NCBI GenBank assembly: GCA_016702645.1
Contig: JADJDP010000026.1
Coordinates: 1 to 64,000 of the forward strand
Direction: 5' to 3'
Origin: Flavobacteriales bacterium
GTDB taxonomy: Bacteria > Bacteroidota > Bacteroidia > Flavobacteriales_F > PHOS-HE28
Length of the DNA stretch: 64,000 nt
Part shown: positions 9,410-18,349 of the stretch, in pieces
How positions within the stretch are numbered: the first letter of the stretch is position 1
How the letters are laid out: the number at the start of each line of letters is the position of its first letter
Notes under the pieces: model-generated
The model's database searches: none
The model's input: only the letters and a program-made list of their open reading frames with translations
What the model was told of the DNA's origin: nothing
Translations under genes and position numbers: made by a program

Positions 9410-11374
9410 TCAGCGCTTCACGAAACGCGCCACGCGAAGACGCACGCCGTCGATGACGCGCAATTGGTAAACACCCGGAGCAAGGCCGTTCACGTCGAGA
9501 TCATTGCCCAACAGGCGATCGGTGAGGATGCTCTTGCCTGCCGCGTCGATCACCTCCACTTGTGCGTTCATCGGGATGCCGCTCACCACGAGCACGTCCG
9601 CCACCGGGTTCGGTGCGACCAAGAACCCATCGCTCGCAACATCCTCCATGCCGACGGACACACCTTCCACGTACGTGTGGGAGCTATTGATGGCCACATC
9701 CTGGAAGACCTCCACCGCGCCACTCGGCCACTTCACTTCCACCTCTTCCAATTCAGTGTCCTCACCCAGGCCGAAGTGGGCACCGATGAAGCTCATGAAC
9801 TCGAAGCCATCACCGCTGCGGATGTCGCGGATCTGTGTGCCCAAAGCGCTGGTGATCTTCACACGTGCCCCGATCGCATCGCGGTTGCTCTCCACGCCCA
9901 CCAGGTTGATGCGGACCCAGTTGTTCTCGTTGCCACCGTTGGCGAAATAGCCGCCGGAGCTCAGGATGTCCAGGAAGCCATCGTTGTTCATGTCGCCAAT
10001 GGCATGGTTGTAAGGTGCCGTGGCATCGTGGCTGAAGGTCATGTCCCCGTTGTTGTAGTGCATGGCACCACCACCAAGGATATCCACCCAACCATCGTTG
10101 TTGAAGTCATGCGCGGTCCATTCGATGCTGGATCCAGCGAAACTGTCCATGCCACTGCCGATCGTAACGTTCGTGAAGTTGCCGTTCCCGTCGTTGGTGA
10201 GCAGTTTGTGGACGCCGCCACCACTGCTGCCGATGAAGGAGTCCATATCGCCGTCGTTGTCGAAGTCGGCCCATGCGCTGCTCCAACTCTGGTGACCATC
10301 CGAAAGGCCTTGCGCAACGGCCACGTTCGTGAACATACCGGTGCCGTTGTTGGGCATCATCAGATCGTTGGGATCGCAGCCGCACTTGGCCACGAAGAGG
10401 TCCTGCGAGCCATCGTTGTTCATGTCCGTGAAGATGGAACCGTAGTTACCGCAGGTGGTGCCGTAGCCCCCTTGGGTGAAGACCAGGTTCCCATTGCCAT
10501 CGTTCAGGAAGCCAACGTTGGCGTCCACATCGTGGCAACTGAACGCATCAAGGTTGCCATCGTTGTTGAGATCCACGAAGTTGGTCCGCTGGCAGAAGAT
10601 GTACTGTGGGAAGGTCGTTTGCGTGTACGCGGAGCCGGTCGCATTGGCGTTCATGAAGGTGGCACCACTTCCACCTCCGTACAGCAGATCGCGATGGCCG
10701 TTGCTGTCCCAGTCACCGACGGCGAAGCTCCAGGAGGCCGTGTTGGCCGCTGGCGTGGTCGGAAAGTTGGCGATGGCATAGGCAGCCATGTCGTACTGGT
10801 AACCGATGTTGAAGCTCGTGTAACCGGGCATCACCGCATCATCGCGACCGTCGTTGTTCATGTCAACAGCACCCATGATACCGCCAGCACCAACGATCGT
10901 CGTGTTGGTGAAGACCACCACACCCGCCGGTGGCGGTGGCATGTAGTACATGCTCAGGATGAAGCTGAAGGGCACGCTGGAGAAGGTGTTATCGAAAGCA
11001 ATGGTGTATGTGGTCCCGGCTTGCACCTCCCACATCACCATGGACGAGAGCCCTTCACCGGCATCATCATCGCCAACGATGCAGGTGAGCGCTGCACAGG
11101 TTCCGCTGTACACATGCACCTTGGTGTCGGTATCGGGTATACCCACCACATGCGTGAGGATCTGCATCATGGTATCCACGGTGGCCGTGTACTTGTACCA
11201 GATGGCGGCCGTACCAATACCACCTGCACAACTGGCTGTAAGTGGGGATCCGTCCACGGCACCGGTCGCATAGGTACCCGGTGTGACCGCCATGGCCGTG
11301 AGGCAACTGGACTGGCTGTGCGCCGCAGCGAACGGAAACGCAACAGCAACGAGCAGGGGTAACGCTGATCTCAT
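9410..11374 (-). CDS. secreted FG-GAP/ASPIC-UnbV repeat protein with T9SS type A sorting domain
   Basis: 654 residues. A signal peptide (LPLLVAVAFPFAAAHSQ) leads to a beta-rich pre-domain resembling bacterial pre-peptidase C-terminal folds (TMMQILTHVVG, HVYSGTCAAL). Seven or so FG-GAP/VCBS-like blades follow, each with a calcium-binding DxNxDGxxD-type loop such as DMNNDGRDD, DLNNDGNLD and DFDNDGDMD. Next comes an ASPIC/UnbV domain (NRDAIGARVKI, FGLGEDTE, VKWPSGAVE). The end has the type A sorting pattern: APNPVADVL, then VIDAAGKSIL, then LAPGVYQLRVIDG. It is expected on the cell surface as a beta-propeller adhesin or matrix protein. The gene at 28206 is a close paralogue. Confidence 0.9.
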   Translation of the reverse strand: MRSALPLLVAVAFPFAAAHSQSSCLTAMAVTPGTYATGAVDGSPLTASCAGGIGTAAIWYKYTATVDTMMQILTHVVGIPDTDTKVHVYSGTCAALTCIVGDDDAGEGLSSMVMWEVQAGTTYTIAFDNTFSSVPFSFILSMYYMPPPPAGVVVFTNTTIVGAGGIMGAVDMNNDGRDDAVMPGYTSFNIGYQYDMAAYAIANFPTTPAANTASWSFAVGDWDSNGHRDLLYGGGSGATFMNANATGSAYTQTTFPQYIFCQRTNFVDLNNDGNLDAFSCHDVDANVGFLNDGNGNLVFTQGGYGTTCGNYGSIFTDMNNDGSQDLFVAKCGCDPNDLMMPNNGTGMFTNVAVAQGLSDGHQSWSSAWADFDNDGDMDSFIGSSGGGVHKLLTNDGNGNFTNVTIGSGMDSFAGSSIEWTAHDFNNDGWVDILGGGAMHYNNGDMTFSHDATAPYNHAIGDMNNDGFLDILSSGGYFANGGNENNWVRINLVGVESNRDAIGARVKITSALGTQIRDIRSGDGFEFMSFIGAHFGLGEDTELEEVEVKWPSGAVEVFQDVAINSSHTYVEGVSVGMEDVASDGFLVAPNPVADVLVVSGIPMNAQVEVIDAAGKSILTDRLLGNDLDVNGLAPGVYQLRVIDGVRLRVARFVKR

Positions 11375-11579
11375 GAAGTCTGGTTCTTTGGGTGAAATGT
11401 AGGCGGGAGAAGGGTACGCTGATCGTGCCCGGGATGAACACCGTCAACCGATCGATGATCAGGACACCAAGAAGGGATGGATGGTTGCCCCGACCGCCTG
11501 TTGATCGAAGAGTCGCTTGGTACGGATCCCGGGCGGAATGACCGATCCGTGGTCGCATGCCTCACCTTTACAGGAACTC

Positions 11580-12349
11580 ATGGCTACTTCACAAGCTCAC
11601 ACCGGTAATGGTTCGCCCCTCCTGCTGATCCATGGCTTCCCGCACGATCGTTCGCTCTGGAAGCCGCAATTGGAAGGACTTGGTGGTGACATTCGCGTGA
11701 TCGCACCCGATCTGCGGGGCTTCGGCAACTCCACGGAGGTGCCGGACATCATGACCATGGACGCGTACGCTTCCGACCTCAAGGAGCTGTTGGATCAACT
11801 CGGTGTTCAGCGGGCGGTGATCTGCGGGCTGTCCATGGGGGGCTACATCGCGCTCGCGTTCCTGACGAACCACCCCGAAGCGGTGGACGGCCCGATCCTG
11901 TGCAACACGCGCTCCGGTGCCGACGACGAGAAAGGACGCGCCGGGCGCTACGCCACGGCCACGAAGGTTGGTGACGAGGGCATGGAGAACGTCGCGGAAG
12001 GCATGGTTCCCAAAATGATCACCAAGCCACGGCGACCGTGCATCCGGAACGTCGCGCGACGGTGAAGGACATGATGGCGCGTCAACGACCCGCCGCGGTC
12101 ATCGCCGCCCTGCGCGGTATGGCAGAGCGCCCCGACCGGACGCCGATGCTCGCAACCATCAAGGTGCCCACGCTCATCATCACCGGCAGCAAGGACGAGC
12201 TGATCCTCCCCAAAGAGAGCGAGGCGATGGCGGTGGCGATCCCGGGAAGCAAACTCGTCATCATCCCCGATGTCGCTCACCTTTCCAACGTCGAGGATCC
12301 CGATGCCTTCAACAAGGTGGTTAGGGAATTCGTGCTGGGCTTGGAGTGA
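11580..12349 (+). CDS. alpha/beta hydrolase, one frame break
   Basis: The frame starting at ATG 11580 carries LLLIHGFPHDRSLW (oxyanion-hole HG), APDLRGFG and the nucleophile elbow CGLSMGGYIAL with its serine. It shifts near 12027; one added base joins it as ITKATATVHPERR to the second frame (12038-12349). That frame holds the cap end, PTLIITGSKDELI (acidic residue) and DVAHLSNVE (catalytic histidine). The whole is about 256 residues, the normal size for this superfamily. Substrate cannot be inferred. A 45-bp stretch coding its last helix recurs at 13350-13394, so a second hydrolase gene once stood downstream. Confidence 0.82.
12296..12340 (+). repeat. hydrolase 3' end, parent copy of a direct repeat
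   Basis: This 45-bp segment encodes DPDAFNKVVREFVLG at the end of the alpha/beta hydrolase. It matches 13350-13394 at 38 of 45 positions in the same orientation. Substitutions fall mostly at silent or conservative positions. Confidence 0.75.
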
Positions 12350-12478
12350 GCCGCTCTCTGATCCCAATAAGCATGACGGTCGATCACGAAAGGCGTCGGT
12401 GAGAACCTTTGCTCGATCAGCAACTACCTCTCGCTGCATCGGATGACAAAGCTGTTCTTGGGTGGATACTTTGGCTTT

Positions 12479-13402
12479 ATGCGCCTCCTCCTGCTCGCCT
12501 TCCCACTTGTCTTCTCCCCCTTGTCCATGCAAGCACAAATCCTTGCGGGCGACACTACCGGCTTGCTGTACACGCAAGTGGATGCCTGGATAGCGTCCCC
12601 GTTCGGTCCAGGGTTCAACGGAGATGAAGCCACGCTAGGGGTAAGCGGTAGCGTGGACCTCTTTCTCTTCGCGGGAAATATCCGTGCAGGAGCAAACGAT
12701 GGAGCCTGGACGCAAGTGAATCCGACACCTACCGGCCTGGAGGTCGCGGCGGATCAACCCGGCGAGTTCATAGCCGCAAGACTCGACTCGTTGGCCATGG
12801 TGAACGCTTCGCTGTCATGGATCGGGTACTCCGACTTGATGGGGGATCAACTGATCCTCGCCTCGTTCATGAGAGACATCAACGACCAAAGCAACTGGAT
12901 CGGCTCGGGTGCATGGTTCGAAGGCGAAGGCGACACTGCGCAGGGCTTTCTAGCCATGCGGGTCCCGCAGCCAGCCGACACGCTATATGGCTGGATCCGG
13001 TTGACCTCCTACGTGACCCGCGACTCATCCTGGTTGCATATCCACGACTACGCGATCGAAACGAGCACTCTCAGTTCCATGAACGAACAGGTCCTCTCAT
13101 CGGGCTTGACCGCGAACTTCGATCCAAGTGGATCACTTCAAATCCAAGGCGGAGAGATCGGACGACCGATGCATATCACCGTGCGTGACTTGGCAGGGCG
13201 CGTGCTTGTCTCCCAAACCGTGGTGACTCCAATTGCCGTGGATGTCCCACGGTGTTCACAAGGGATGCATGTGGACACTGTGGTACAAGATCAAGAGACG
13301 CAGACGTTCAAACTATGGAGGTCAGCTGTCAGTCCACTCATCCAGGAACGACCCCGATGCTTTCAACAAGGCGGTGCGGGAATTCGTGGAGGGCGTGAAT
13401 GA
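12479..13402 (+). CDS. secreted protein with probable T9SS type A sorting domain
   Basis: About 307 residues from the ATG at 12479, preferred because it opens directly into a signal peptide (LLLLAFPLVFSPLSMQAQ); the frame extends 12 codons upstream. The middle has no recognised domain but repeats a pattern of secreted Bacteroidota proteins describing a single beta-sandwich with a C-terminal YGWIRLTSYV strand. Residues from about 230 look like a type A sorting domain (MHITVRDLAGRVLVSQTVV). The last 30 codons are odd: they run through the vestigial hydrolase tail in the wrong frame and end REGGRIGAGG-like in reverse sense, so the native stop was probably lost or shifted. A TACTTTG sequence at 12467-12473 resembles a -7 element. 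Confidence 0.65.
   Translation: MRLLLLAFPLVFSPLSMQAQILAGDTTGLLYTQVDAWIASPFGPGFNGDEATLGVSGSVDLFLFAGNIRAGANDGAWTQVNPTPTGLEVAADQPGEFIAARLDSLAMVNASLSWIGYSDLMGDQLILASFMRDINDQSNWIGSGAWFEGEGDTAQGFLAMRVPQPADTLYGWIRLTSYVTRDSSWLHIHDYAIETSTLSSMNEQVLSSGLTANFDPSGSLQIQGGEIGRPMHITVRDLAGRVLVSQTVVTPIAVDVPRCSQGMHVDTVVQDQETQTFKLWRSAVSPLIQERPRCFQQGGAGIRGGRE
13350..13394 (+). pseudogene. vestigial tail of a second alpha/beta hydrolase
   Basis: The segment encodes NDPDAFNKAVREFVEG in the frame that stops at 13434-13436, clearly the C-terminal helix of a hydrolase like that at 11580. It matches 12296-12340 at 38 of 45 bases. No nucleophile elbow or other hydrolase sequence remains between; the secreted-protein gene occupies the space. 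Confidence 0.65.
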
Positions 13403-13428
13403 CCTAAGCTCCGCCTTTCCCTCGCTCC

Positions 13429-14535
13429 CTACCTGACAGGAACCGGCACCAGTTGGGGTCGTCCCAGCTGCTTCAAACGGCGCGCGTGGGAAGCGAGGGC
13501 GGCGAAAAAGCTGGGCTTGAGGTTGTACTTCAACCCGAACTCCAACGCTGTGCGTTCCACGATCGGCGCGATCTTCCGGTAGTGGAGGTGGCTGATGTGC
13601 GGGAAGAGGTGATGCTCGATCTGGAAATTGAGCCCACCCACGTACCAATTCAGGAACCTGTTGTTGCGGGCGAAGTCCGCTGTGGTGAGCACCTCGTGCA
13701 CCGCCCAGTCGTTGTGGATGGTGTTCTGCTCATCGGGGACGGGTTGGTCCGCGCCTTCCACCACGTGCGCCAGTTGGAACACGCTGCCGAGGATGACACC
13801 GGAAACGAAGTGCATGACAAAGAAGCCGAGCAGCACCTGCCACCATGTGAGCGCGCTGAAGATCATCGGCAGGCCGATGAAGATCGCCAGATAACCTGCC
13901 TTCATGAAGGACAGCTTGACCACCTCGCGCTTCGGCTTCAGGCCTTCCTTGGCGGTGAGCCCGGACTTGTTGAACTTGACGAGCATGAAGAAGTCGTTCA
14001 CCAACTTGGTGATGGTGAGCAGGCCGTAGAAGAAGAAGGCATGCACGTGCTGGAAACGGTGCACCCACTTCAGTTTCGCGTGTTCGCTGAAGCGCAGCAG
14101 CCCGCGCGACCCGATGTCGTGGTCCACCTCATTGATGTTGGTGTGCGTATGGTGCATCACGTTGTGCTGGATCTTCCAGGTGAGCACATTGCTGCCAACC
14201 AGATACATGCTACTGCCCAGGGCCTTGTTCAACCATTGGCGGCTGCTGGCCGAACCATGAACAGCATCGTGCATCACGGCCATTCCAATGCCCGCCATGC
14301 CCACGCCCATGAGCACCGCGAGGGGAAAGGCCCACCAACCGCTGATGGGCAACGTGAGCAACAGCACGAACGGAACCAGGTACATGGCCAGCATGGCGAT
14401 GGTCTTCACCACCATGCGCCCATCACCCTTGGTGGAGAGGCCGCGTTCCTTGAAATAAGTGTTGACGTTCTTGCGCACGGCGGTCGCGAATTGCTTCTGC
14501 CATGGCTCGGATGCGAGGTATCGGGGATCGTTCAT
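13429..14535 (-). CDS. membrane fatty-acid/acyl-CoA desaturase (front-end type)
   Basis: 368 residues with four or more membrane helices and three histidine boxes that bind the di-iron centre: HDAVH (89-93), HNVMHH (124-129) and QIEHH near residue 320. The glutamine in the third box is characteristic of front-end desaturases and linoleoyl-CoA-like bacterial homologues. No cytochrome b5 domain is present, so electrons must come from a separate carrier. The product introduces a cis double bond into membrane acyl chains. It is transcribed alone; a second, different desaturase gene lies at 36868. Confidence 0.9.
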   Translation of the reverse strand: MNDPRYLASEPWQKQFATAVRKNVNTYFKERGLSTKGDGRMVVKTIAMLAMYLVPFVLLLTLPISGWWAFPLAVLMGVGMAGIGMAVMHDAVHGSASSRQWLNKALGSSMYLVGSNVLTWKIQHNVMHHTHTNINEVDHDIGSRGLLRFSEHAKLKWVHRFQHVHAFFFYGLLTITKLVNDFFMLVKFNKSGLTAKEGLKPKREVVKLSFMKAGYLAIFIGLPMIFSALTWWQVLLGFFVMHFVSGVILGSVFQLAHVVEGADQPVPDEQNTIHNDWAVHEVLTTADFARNNRFLNWYVGGLNFQIEHHLFPHISHLHYRKIAPIVERTALEFGLKYNLKPSFFAALASHARRLKQLGRPQLVPVPVR

Positions 14536-14709
14536 CGTTCAGGATCCGATCATTGGATCTGCCGCCATGCGCCAACAATGGTGCCCCACCGAAGCAATGG
14601 CAGCCAATGCTTGTGAATGCCGCGATGGGACGGTGCCGCACCGCATGACAGTACGCGCGCGATCGGCAGCGATGAGCAAGTCAGGGGCACGAATTGCCCA
14701 GGGATATGC

Positions 14710-15611
14710 TCACTCGTGCGCCACCACCAATCGCTGGGGCAGCGCGCCGTCGATGGACAACGCATAACACCCATCGGGCAAGCCGGAGACATCCAGCGAA
14801 GATGTTGGCACGGAAGCCAAGCGCTCCTGCAAGACGATACGGCCGCTCATATCACGGACCAGCACCTCCTGTGCATGTCGCCTTCGCCGTGGTGGGACGT
14901 TACCATGTTGTCGGCAGGGTTCGGAGCGAGCGTCCATTCGTTGAGCTCATCCCCCTCAACAACAGACATAACCACCCAACAGGACGAACCCCAACCGCTT
15001 GGGTAGAACGCATCAGCACCCAGGCCGAAACAATCCAAGCTGTAGCCACAGTCAAAGAAGTTGCTCACCGGCTCGAAGAGACCGTGTGAGGTACCGACGC
15101 CTTCGATGAGGTATTGTGCCCAGCTATTGGCGAGTTCATAACGGGCGCGCATCTCCGTACCGATCAGGACGCTATCCACCGCGAGCACCGTGATGTCCGT
15201 GTTCCAGTTGTTCCAAGAAAGTGGCAAGGTGGAGCCGACAACGAGGTCGAACTCGTACAGGAGTTGGTCGGTGTCATCGGCCCAAATGCGCAATTGCCTC
15301 CCCTCCTGTCGGATGAGCTTCACGCCATAGTAAGATGGACCATACGGATACAGGCCTTGGCAATTGGGATCCGGCTGGTTGGGGCTCTGCCATGCGAGGG
15401 TGTACGAGCCCTGCCGCAACACCTTGGTCCAGGTCACCCCTTGGATCAACGAGTCACCGGCCGTGTAGTAGTTGTAGCCGTCGGTGGCGATGCAAGGCGC
15501 TGGAACACCGCACATCGAAGACACCAACCAGACGGGCTCGTTCGCCAGATAGTTCTGCGCAGTGGCGGCCGAAGCGAGCAGGGAGGAAACGAGCAGCGTA
15601 GTGTGGCGCAT
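14710..15611 (-). CDS. secreted protein with T9SS type A sorting domain, one frame break
   Basis: The 5' frame (15611 to about 14897) has a short signal peptide (LLVSSLLASAATAQ) and a beta-rich body with several cysteines and tryptophans (SNFFDCGYSLDCFG), no known domain. It then reaches the sorting-domain opening WTLAPNPADN and breaks near 14897. One added base continues it as MVTVPPRRRRHAQEV into the frame 14710-14937, which gives VRDMSGRIVLQE and LPDGCYALSID, the normal end of a type A domain. Total about 300 residues. The body resembles secreted Flavobacteriales proteins of unknown role. Confidence 0.75.
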
Positions 15612-15767
15612 GGGAGTGGCTTTGATACTAGGACAAAGGAAGGAGCGGATATGCTGCCTGAACTGTGGGGAAGACGTAGGATCCTGAGGAGGAGACCGCG
15701 TGTGACTTTAGCTTCGGCCCATAGCGGCCAAACCTCTTTCCGCCGCAATTACTATCCTCCGATAGAA

Positions 15768-16091
15768 ATGAGCAAGAAACGTGTGATCGCATCCAAGGCA
15801 CTGAAGGACGGTGAACGAGTGACCCTCGGCATGAACGTGTTGCTTTGGAAGGAGGCCGGTATCCACTACGCCTTTTCCCCTTCGCTGGATATAACAGGGT
15901 ACGGTAAGACCGAAGTCGAAGCACGGCGCTCCTTCGAGGTGATGCTCGATGAGTTCCTCGAATACACGCACAACAAGGGCACCATTTTCAAGGAACTCGA
16001 ACGCCTTGGTTGGACGGTGAACAAAAAGAAGAAGCGCGTAAAGGCGCCGGAGCACCACGAACTGCTCGCCGACAACGAGGGACTACCGTGA
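15768..16091 (+). CDS. hicB: HicB-like antitoxin
   Basis: 107 residues from the ATG at 15768. The core fits the HicB degenerate RNase H-like fold: a strand (HYAFSPSLDITGYG) and helix (TEVEARRSFEVMLDEFLEYT), then NKGTIFKELERLGW. In the family this domain binds the HicA toxin; no clear DNA-binding domain follows, only a basic segment (NKKKKRVKAP). The order hicB then hicA, with a 60-bp gap, is used by this Bacteroidota subgroup. The long frame upstream of 15768 is a shadow over the T9SS gene on the other strand. Confidence 0.78.
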   Translation: MSKKRVIASKALKDGERVTLGMNVLLWKEAGIHYAFSPSLDITGYGKTEVEARRSFEVMLDEFLEYTHNKGTIFKELERLGWTVNKKKKRVKAPEHHELLADNEGLP

Positions 16092-16151
16092 GACGTGAAC
16101 CGGCCCGGCCTCAAGAACGTGCAGCGCGAAGTGGCATTGGCCCTTTAGTCA

Positions 16152-16436
16152 ATGTCCACGCGGAAGCTCAGCAACATCTCGTTGGCCGAGTTCCAGGCTT
16201 TCCTCGAACTCGCCTGATGCAAGTACATCCATACCAAGGGAGGGCATGAGAAGTGGACGCGCTCCGACCTCTTCCGCCCGGTCATCATCCAATCGCACAT
16301 CGATCCGGTTCCAGAACGTATTGCCCGCAAGCTGATCAAGCTGCTGGGATTGACGCGCGATGACTTTCACGAGATCATGGACGGGAAAATGAAAGTGAAG
16401 AAGGACAAGGAGCGGTATGTCCTAGTGAAGGCCTGA
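16152..16436 (+). pseudogene. hicA: HicA-like mRNA interferase toxin with in-frame TGA
   Basis: A 94-residue HicA reading frame runs from ATG 16152 to TGA 16434-16436, interrupted only by TGA at codon 22 (16215-16217). Either side the family pattern is plain: MSTRKLSNISLAEFQAF before it, then KYIHTKGGHEKWTRSDL with the active-site histidine in GGH, RPVIIQSHIDPVPE and RKLIKLLGLTRDDF. Glycine is usual at the interrupted position, so a single GGA to TGA change explains it. As read, no toxin is made unless the codon is suppressed, and the HicB gene upstream is an antitoxin without its toxin. It is convergent with the gene at 16441. Confidence 0.75.
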
Positions 16437-16440
16437 ACGG

Positions 16441-16674
16441 TTAGCACCTCCGCTTCATGACCTCCTTCGTGCTGGAAAGGTTGCGCGGGTCGTGGGACGA
16501 CGAGTAGGCCAGCATCACCCGCTCGCGTTGCGCATCGGTCATGCTTGCCCAAACACCTTCCCCACTTGCCTCACCTGAACCGGCCAACAGATCATGGATC
16601 CGCTGCAACAACTCATCGCTCTTCACGGCATCAATAAGCGAGTGGACGCGGGTGCGGAGTTCGAGCGGGCTCAT
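16441..16674 (-). CDS. addiction-module-like small protein (orphan antitoxin candidate)
   Basis: 77 residues. The N-terminus SPLELRTRVHSLIDAVKSDELLQRIHDLL resembles in pattern the short proteins that precede RelE/ParE toxins in Bacteroidota, with a two-helix opening, an acidic linker, WASMTDAQRERV and a C-terminal EVMKR. No toxin gene lies next to it: downstream is the interrupted hicA on the other strand, four bases away, and upstream a lipoprotein gene. It may be a remnant of a second toxin-antitoxin pair or act alone. Assignment is by pattern only. Confidence 0.6.
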   Translation of the reverse strand: MSPLELRTRVHSLIDAVKSDELLQRIHDLLAGSGEASGEGVWASMTDAQRERVMLAYSSSHDPRNLSSTKEVMKRRC

Positions 16675-16724
16675 GGGCTGAGGCTTGATGTTGAAAGATA
16701 GAGCGAGCAGCTTCGCGGTGTAAC

Positions 16725-16752
16725 GCAGGGTCCCGAAGACGGGAGACCCTGC
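16725..16752 (-). terminator. stem-loop downstream of the lipoprotein gene
   Basis: An 8-bp perfect stem (GCAGGGTC/GACCCTGC) encloses a 12-base loop, about 85 bp past the stop of the minus-strand gene at 16839. There is no clear T run, so termination is uncertain. The stem resembles the terminator at 9364-9389. Confidence 0.4.
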
Positions 16753-16838
16753 TGTGGTTTAGAGGCCTGTTTGCGGACGCCTATGGATAGCGAGATCCTG
16801 AAGCAATACGCGTAGTTCGTACCATCGGCCTTCGGTAC

Positions 16839-17516
16839 CTATTCCGCGTGATAGCGCAAAAGCTCACGCACTACCACCCAGCCCGAGCTGATGTACGGTT
16901 CCATATCCTTCACCTTACCGATACGCGGGGCCCAGTAGGCGTATGGATAGCGAGCTGGCGGAACCGGCGGGAAGCCCGTTGTGATCATCCCGACCGTGCC
17001 GAGCAACTTGTAACAGACAATGTTCCCAGCAGGAACGAATTGCGGTACCGGATCGGAGAACACGCTGTAGTCGATGTACAAGATGGGAGCTATCGTATCG
17101 GTCCATGCGATCTGGTCGAAGACGCCATAGCGGAAGACCAGGCCGCCGTAATGGTTCACCAAGCAGTCCGCCGAGTCCCGCATGATCCGCCAGATCATGC
17201 CAGTCGTGCCAGCAACTGATGTCCTTCGCTGGACCATGTAGGTATTGCCATTGATCACGGTATCCCCAGCGAAGAAGAAGCTGTCCACACCCAGGCCAAG
17301 TTGAAGGCCTGTGCTGTCATAGGTCCTTCGTTCGTACACCCAATAATTGCCCTCGGTGAGCAGGCTGAAATCCGAGAGGTCGAACGCTGCGTTCGGATCG
17401 GGCAATGTGCTCAGTATTGGCGAGGCTGGTCCCTCCTCTTCATCCTTCTTGCACGAAACCACCGACGCGACCAGTACCAACAAGAGGACGGTTCTCAGTA
17501 GGATGTGCATGCACAC
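16839..17516 (-). CDS. hypothetical lipoprotein
   Basis: About 225 residues with a lipoprotein signal (LLLVLVASVVSC, cysteine near residue 22) followed by an acidic KKDEEEGP spacer, the usual surface or periplasmic Bacteroidota lipoprotein start. The body is beta-rich with YWVYERRTYDS and NTYMVQRR, patterns seen in single-domain lipoproteins annotated only as hypothetical. Either of two ATG codons at the start (17516 or 17510) is possible. No operon partner; the next gene upstream is divergent. Confidence 0.75.
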   Translation of the reverse strand: MCMHILLRTVLLLVLVASVVSCKKDEEEGPASPILSTLPDPNAAFDLSDFSLLTEGNYWVYERRTYDSTGLQLGLGVDSFFFAGDTVINGNTYMVQRRTSVAGTTGMIWRIMRDSADCLVNHYGGLVFRYGVFDQIAWTDTIAPILYIDYSVFSDPVPQFVPAGNIVCYKLLGTVGMITTGFPPVPPARYPYAYWAPRIGKVKDMEPYISSGWVVVRELLRYHAE

Positions 17517-17690
17517 GGTTTCGTATTTGAACTACGCGAGAACCCGGCCCTTATTGCCCGCAGGGTCGTCCGCCAAATGCGCGGACAGACCGCCGAGGGT
17601 TAAAGAGCCTCTCTTGAACACGCCGTTGTTCGCGCTTAGCGTGTGCAATGCTCGTGCGCCGGGTATGGAAGAGAGCACCTTCGGCGCCCT

Positions 17691-18229
17691 ATGTCATCGC
17701 CCTTCCCAACCGAGCGCAGTTTCACGCTCATGCTCGATCACCTGCGGTCCATTGCCAAGCGCAAAGAGCGCTTCACCTATGATGTGCGCGGTAACTGCTA
17801 CGTGACGCGCGATCTTGTTGCCGCGTACAGCGTGCCCAATGGTCCCGGTGGACTACCCGAACTGGAGAACGTGCTGAAGCACGCCTCGATCACGACTCCA
17901 TTGTAAGCGGTTACCGCGATCCGGCCGACGGCCGGATGCACTACACCAGTTGCCGCCTCTTCACCGACGCGCACAACGCCATCACCTTCGCGCGGGCACA
18001 TGGCCAGGCCACGGTGTACAACTGGAACCGATGGGCCGAAGTGGGAACGGGACTCGTTGAGAGCGCCCTTCCCGGCGCTCCTCTGGATCAGGAGGATCCT
18101 GAAAACCTAGGCCCCGAGCAGCAGACCTGCGATCACGGATCCGTTCGCTGGAACGGGTTATCGCCACCCCGACAAAGTCGCGCGTTCAAGGGACAGACCG
18201 CCGCCGAGGCAGGACACCCGCGAGGTTGA
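17691..18229 (+). CDS. hypothetical protein, one frame break
   Basis: The frame from ATG 17691 reads MSSPFPTERSFTLML and continues to about 17887, where it shifts; adding one base carries it through HDSIVSGYRDPADG into the second frame, which ends at 18229. The joined product is about 178 residues. The centre (HYTSCRLFTDAHNAITFARAHGQATVYNWNR) looks globular and well composed, so I believe it is or was a gene. I do not recognise the family. The C-terminal 40 residues are proline- and glutamine-rich and may be read-through. Confidence 0.45.
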
Positions 18230-18349
18230 GTCCAGAACCAAAATGAACTCGGAGAGTCGGCTGAACAGTTCATGGACCGAAACCACCACCTATCGATAAC
18301 AAATCGAGGACATCAAGCATTGGCAGGCCTTGTTACCACATAAATCATT

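Noticed and set aside
9464..11362. 632-residue plus-strand open frame
   Set aside because: Exact antisense of the FG-GAP gene, with no motif; the repeated DxDG-type codons make the complementary frame open.
16215..16217. TGA read as glycine (alternative genetic code)
   Set aside because: TGA is the normal stop of many intact genes here, such as sucD-neighbouring and operon genes with ATGA overlaps, so recoding across the genome is excluded.
17643..17690. earlier start for the 17691 hypothetical gene
   Set aside because: The upstream codons give a cysteine-rich stretch and the ATG at 17691 opens the better-composed protein.
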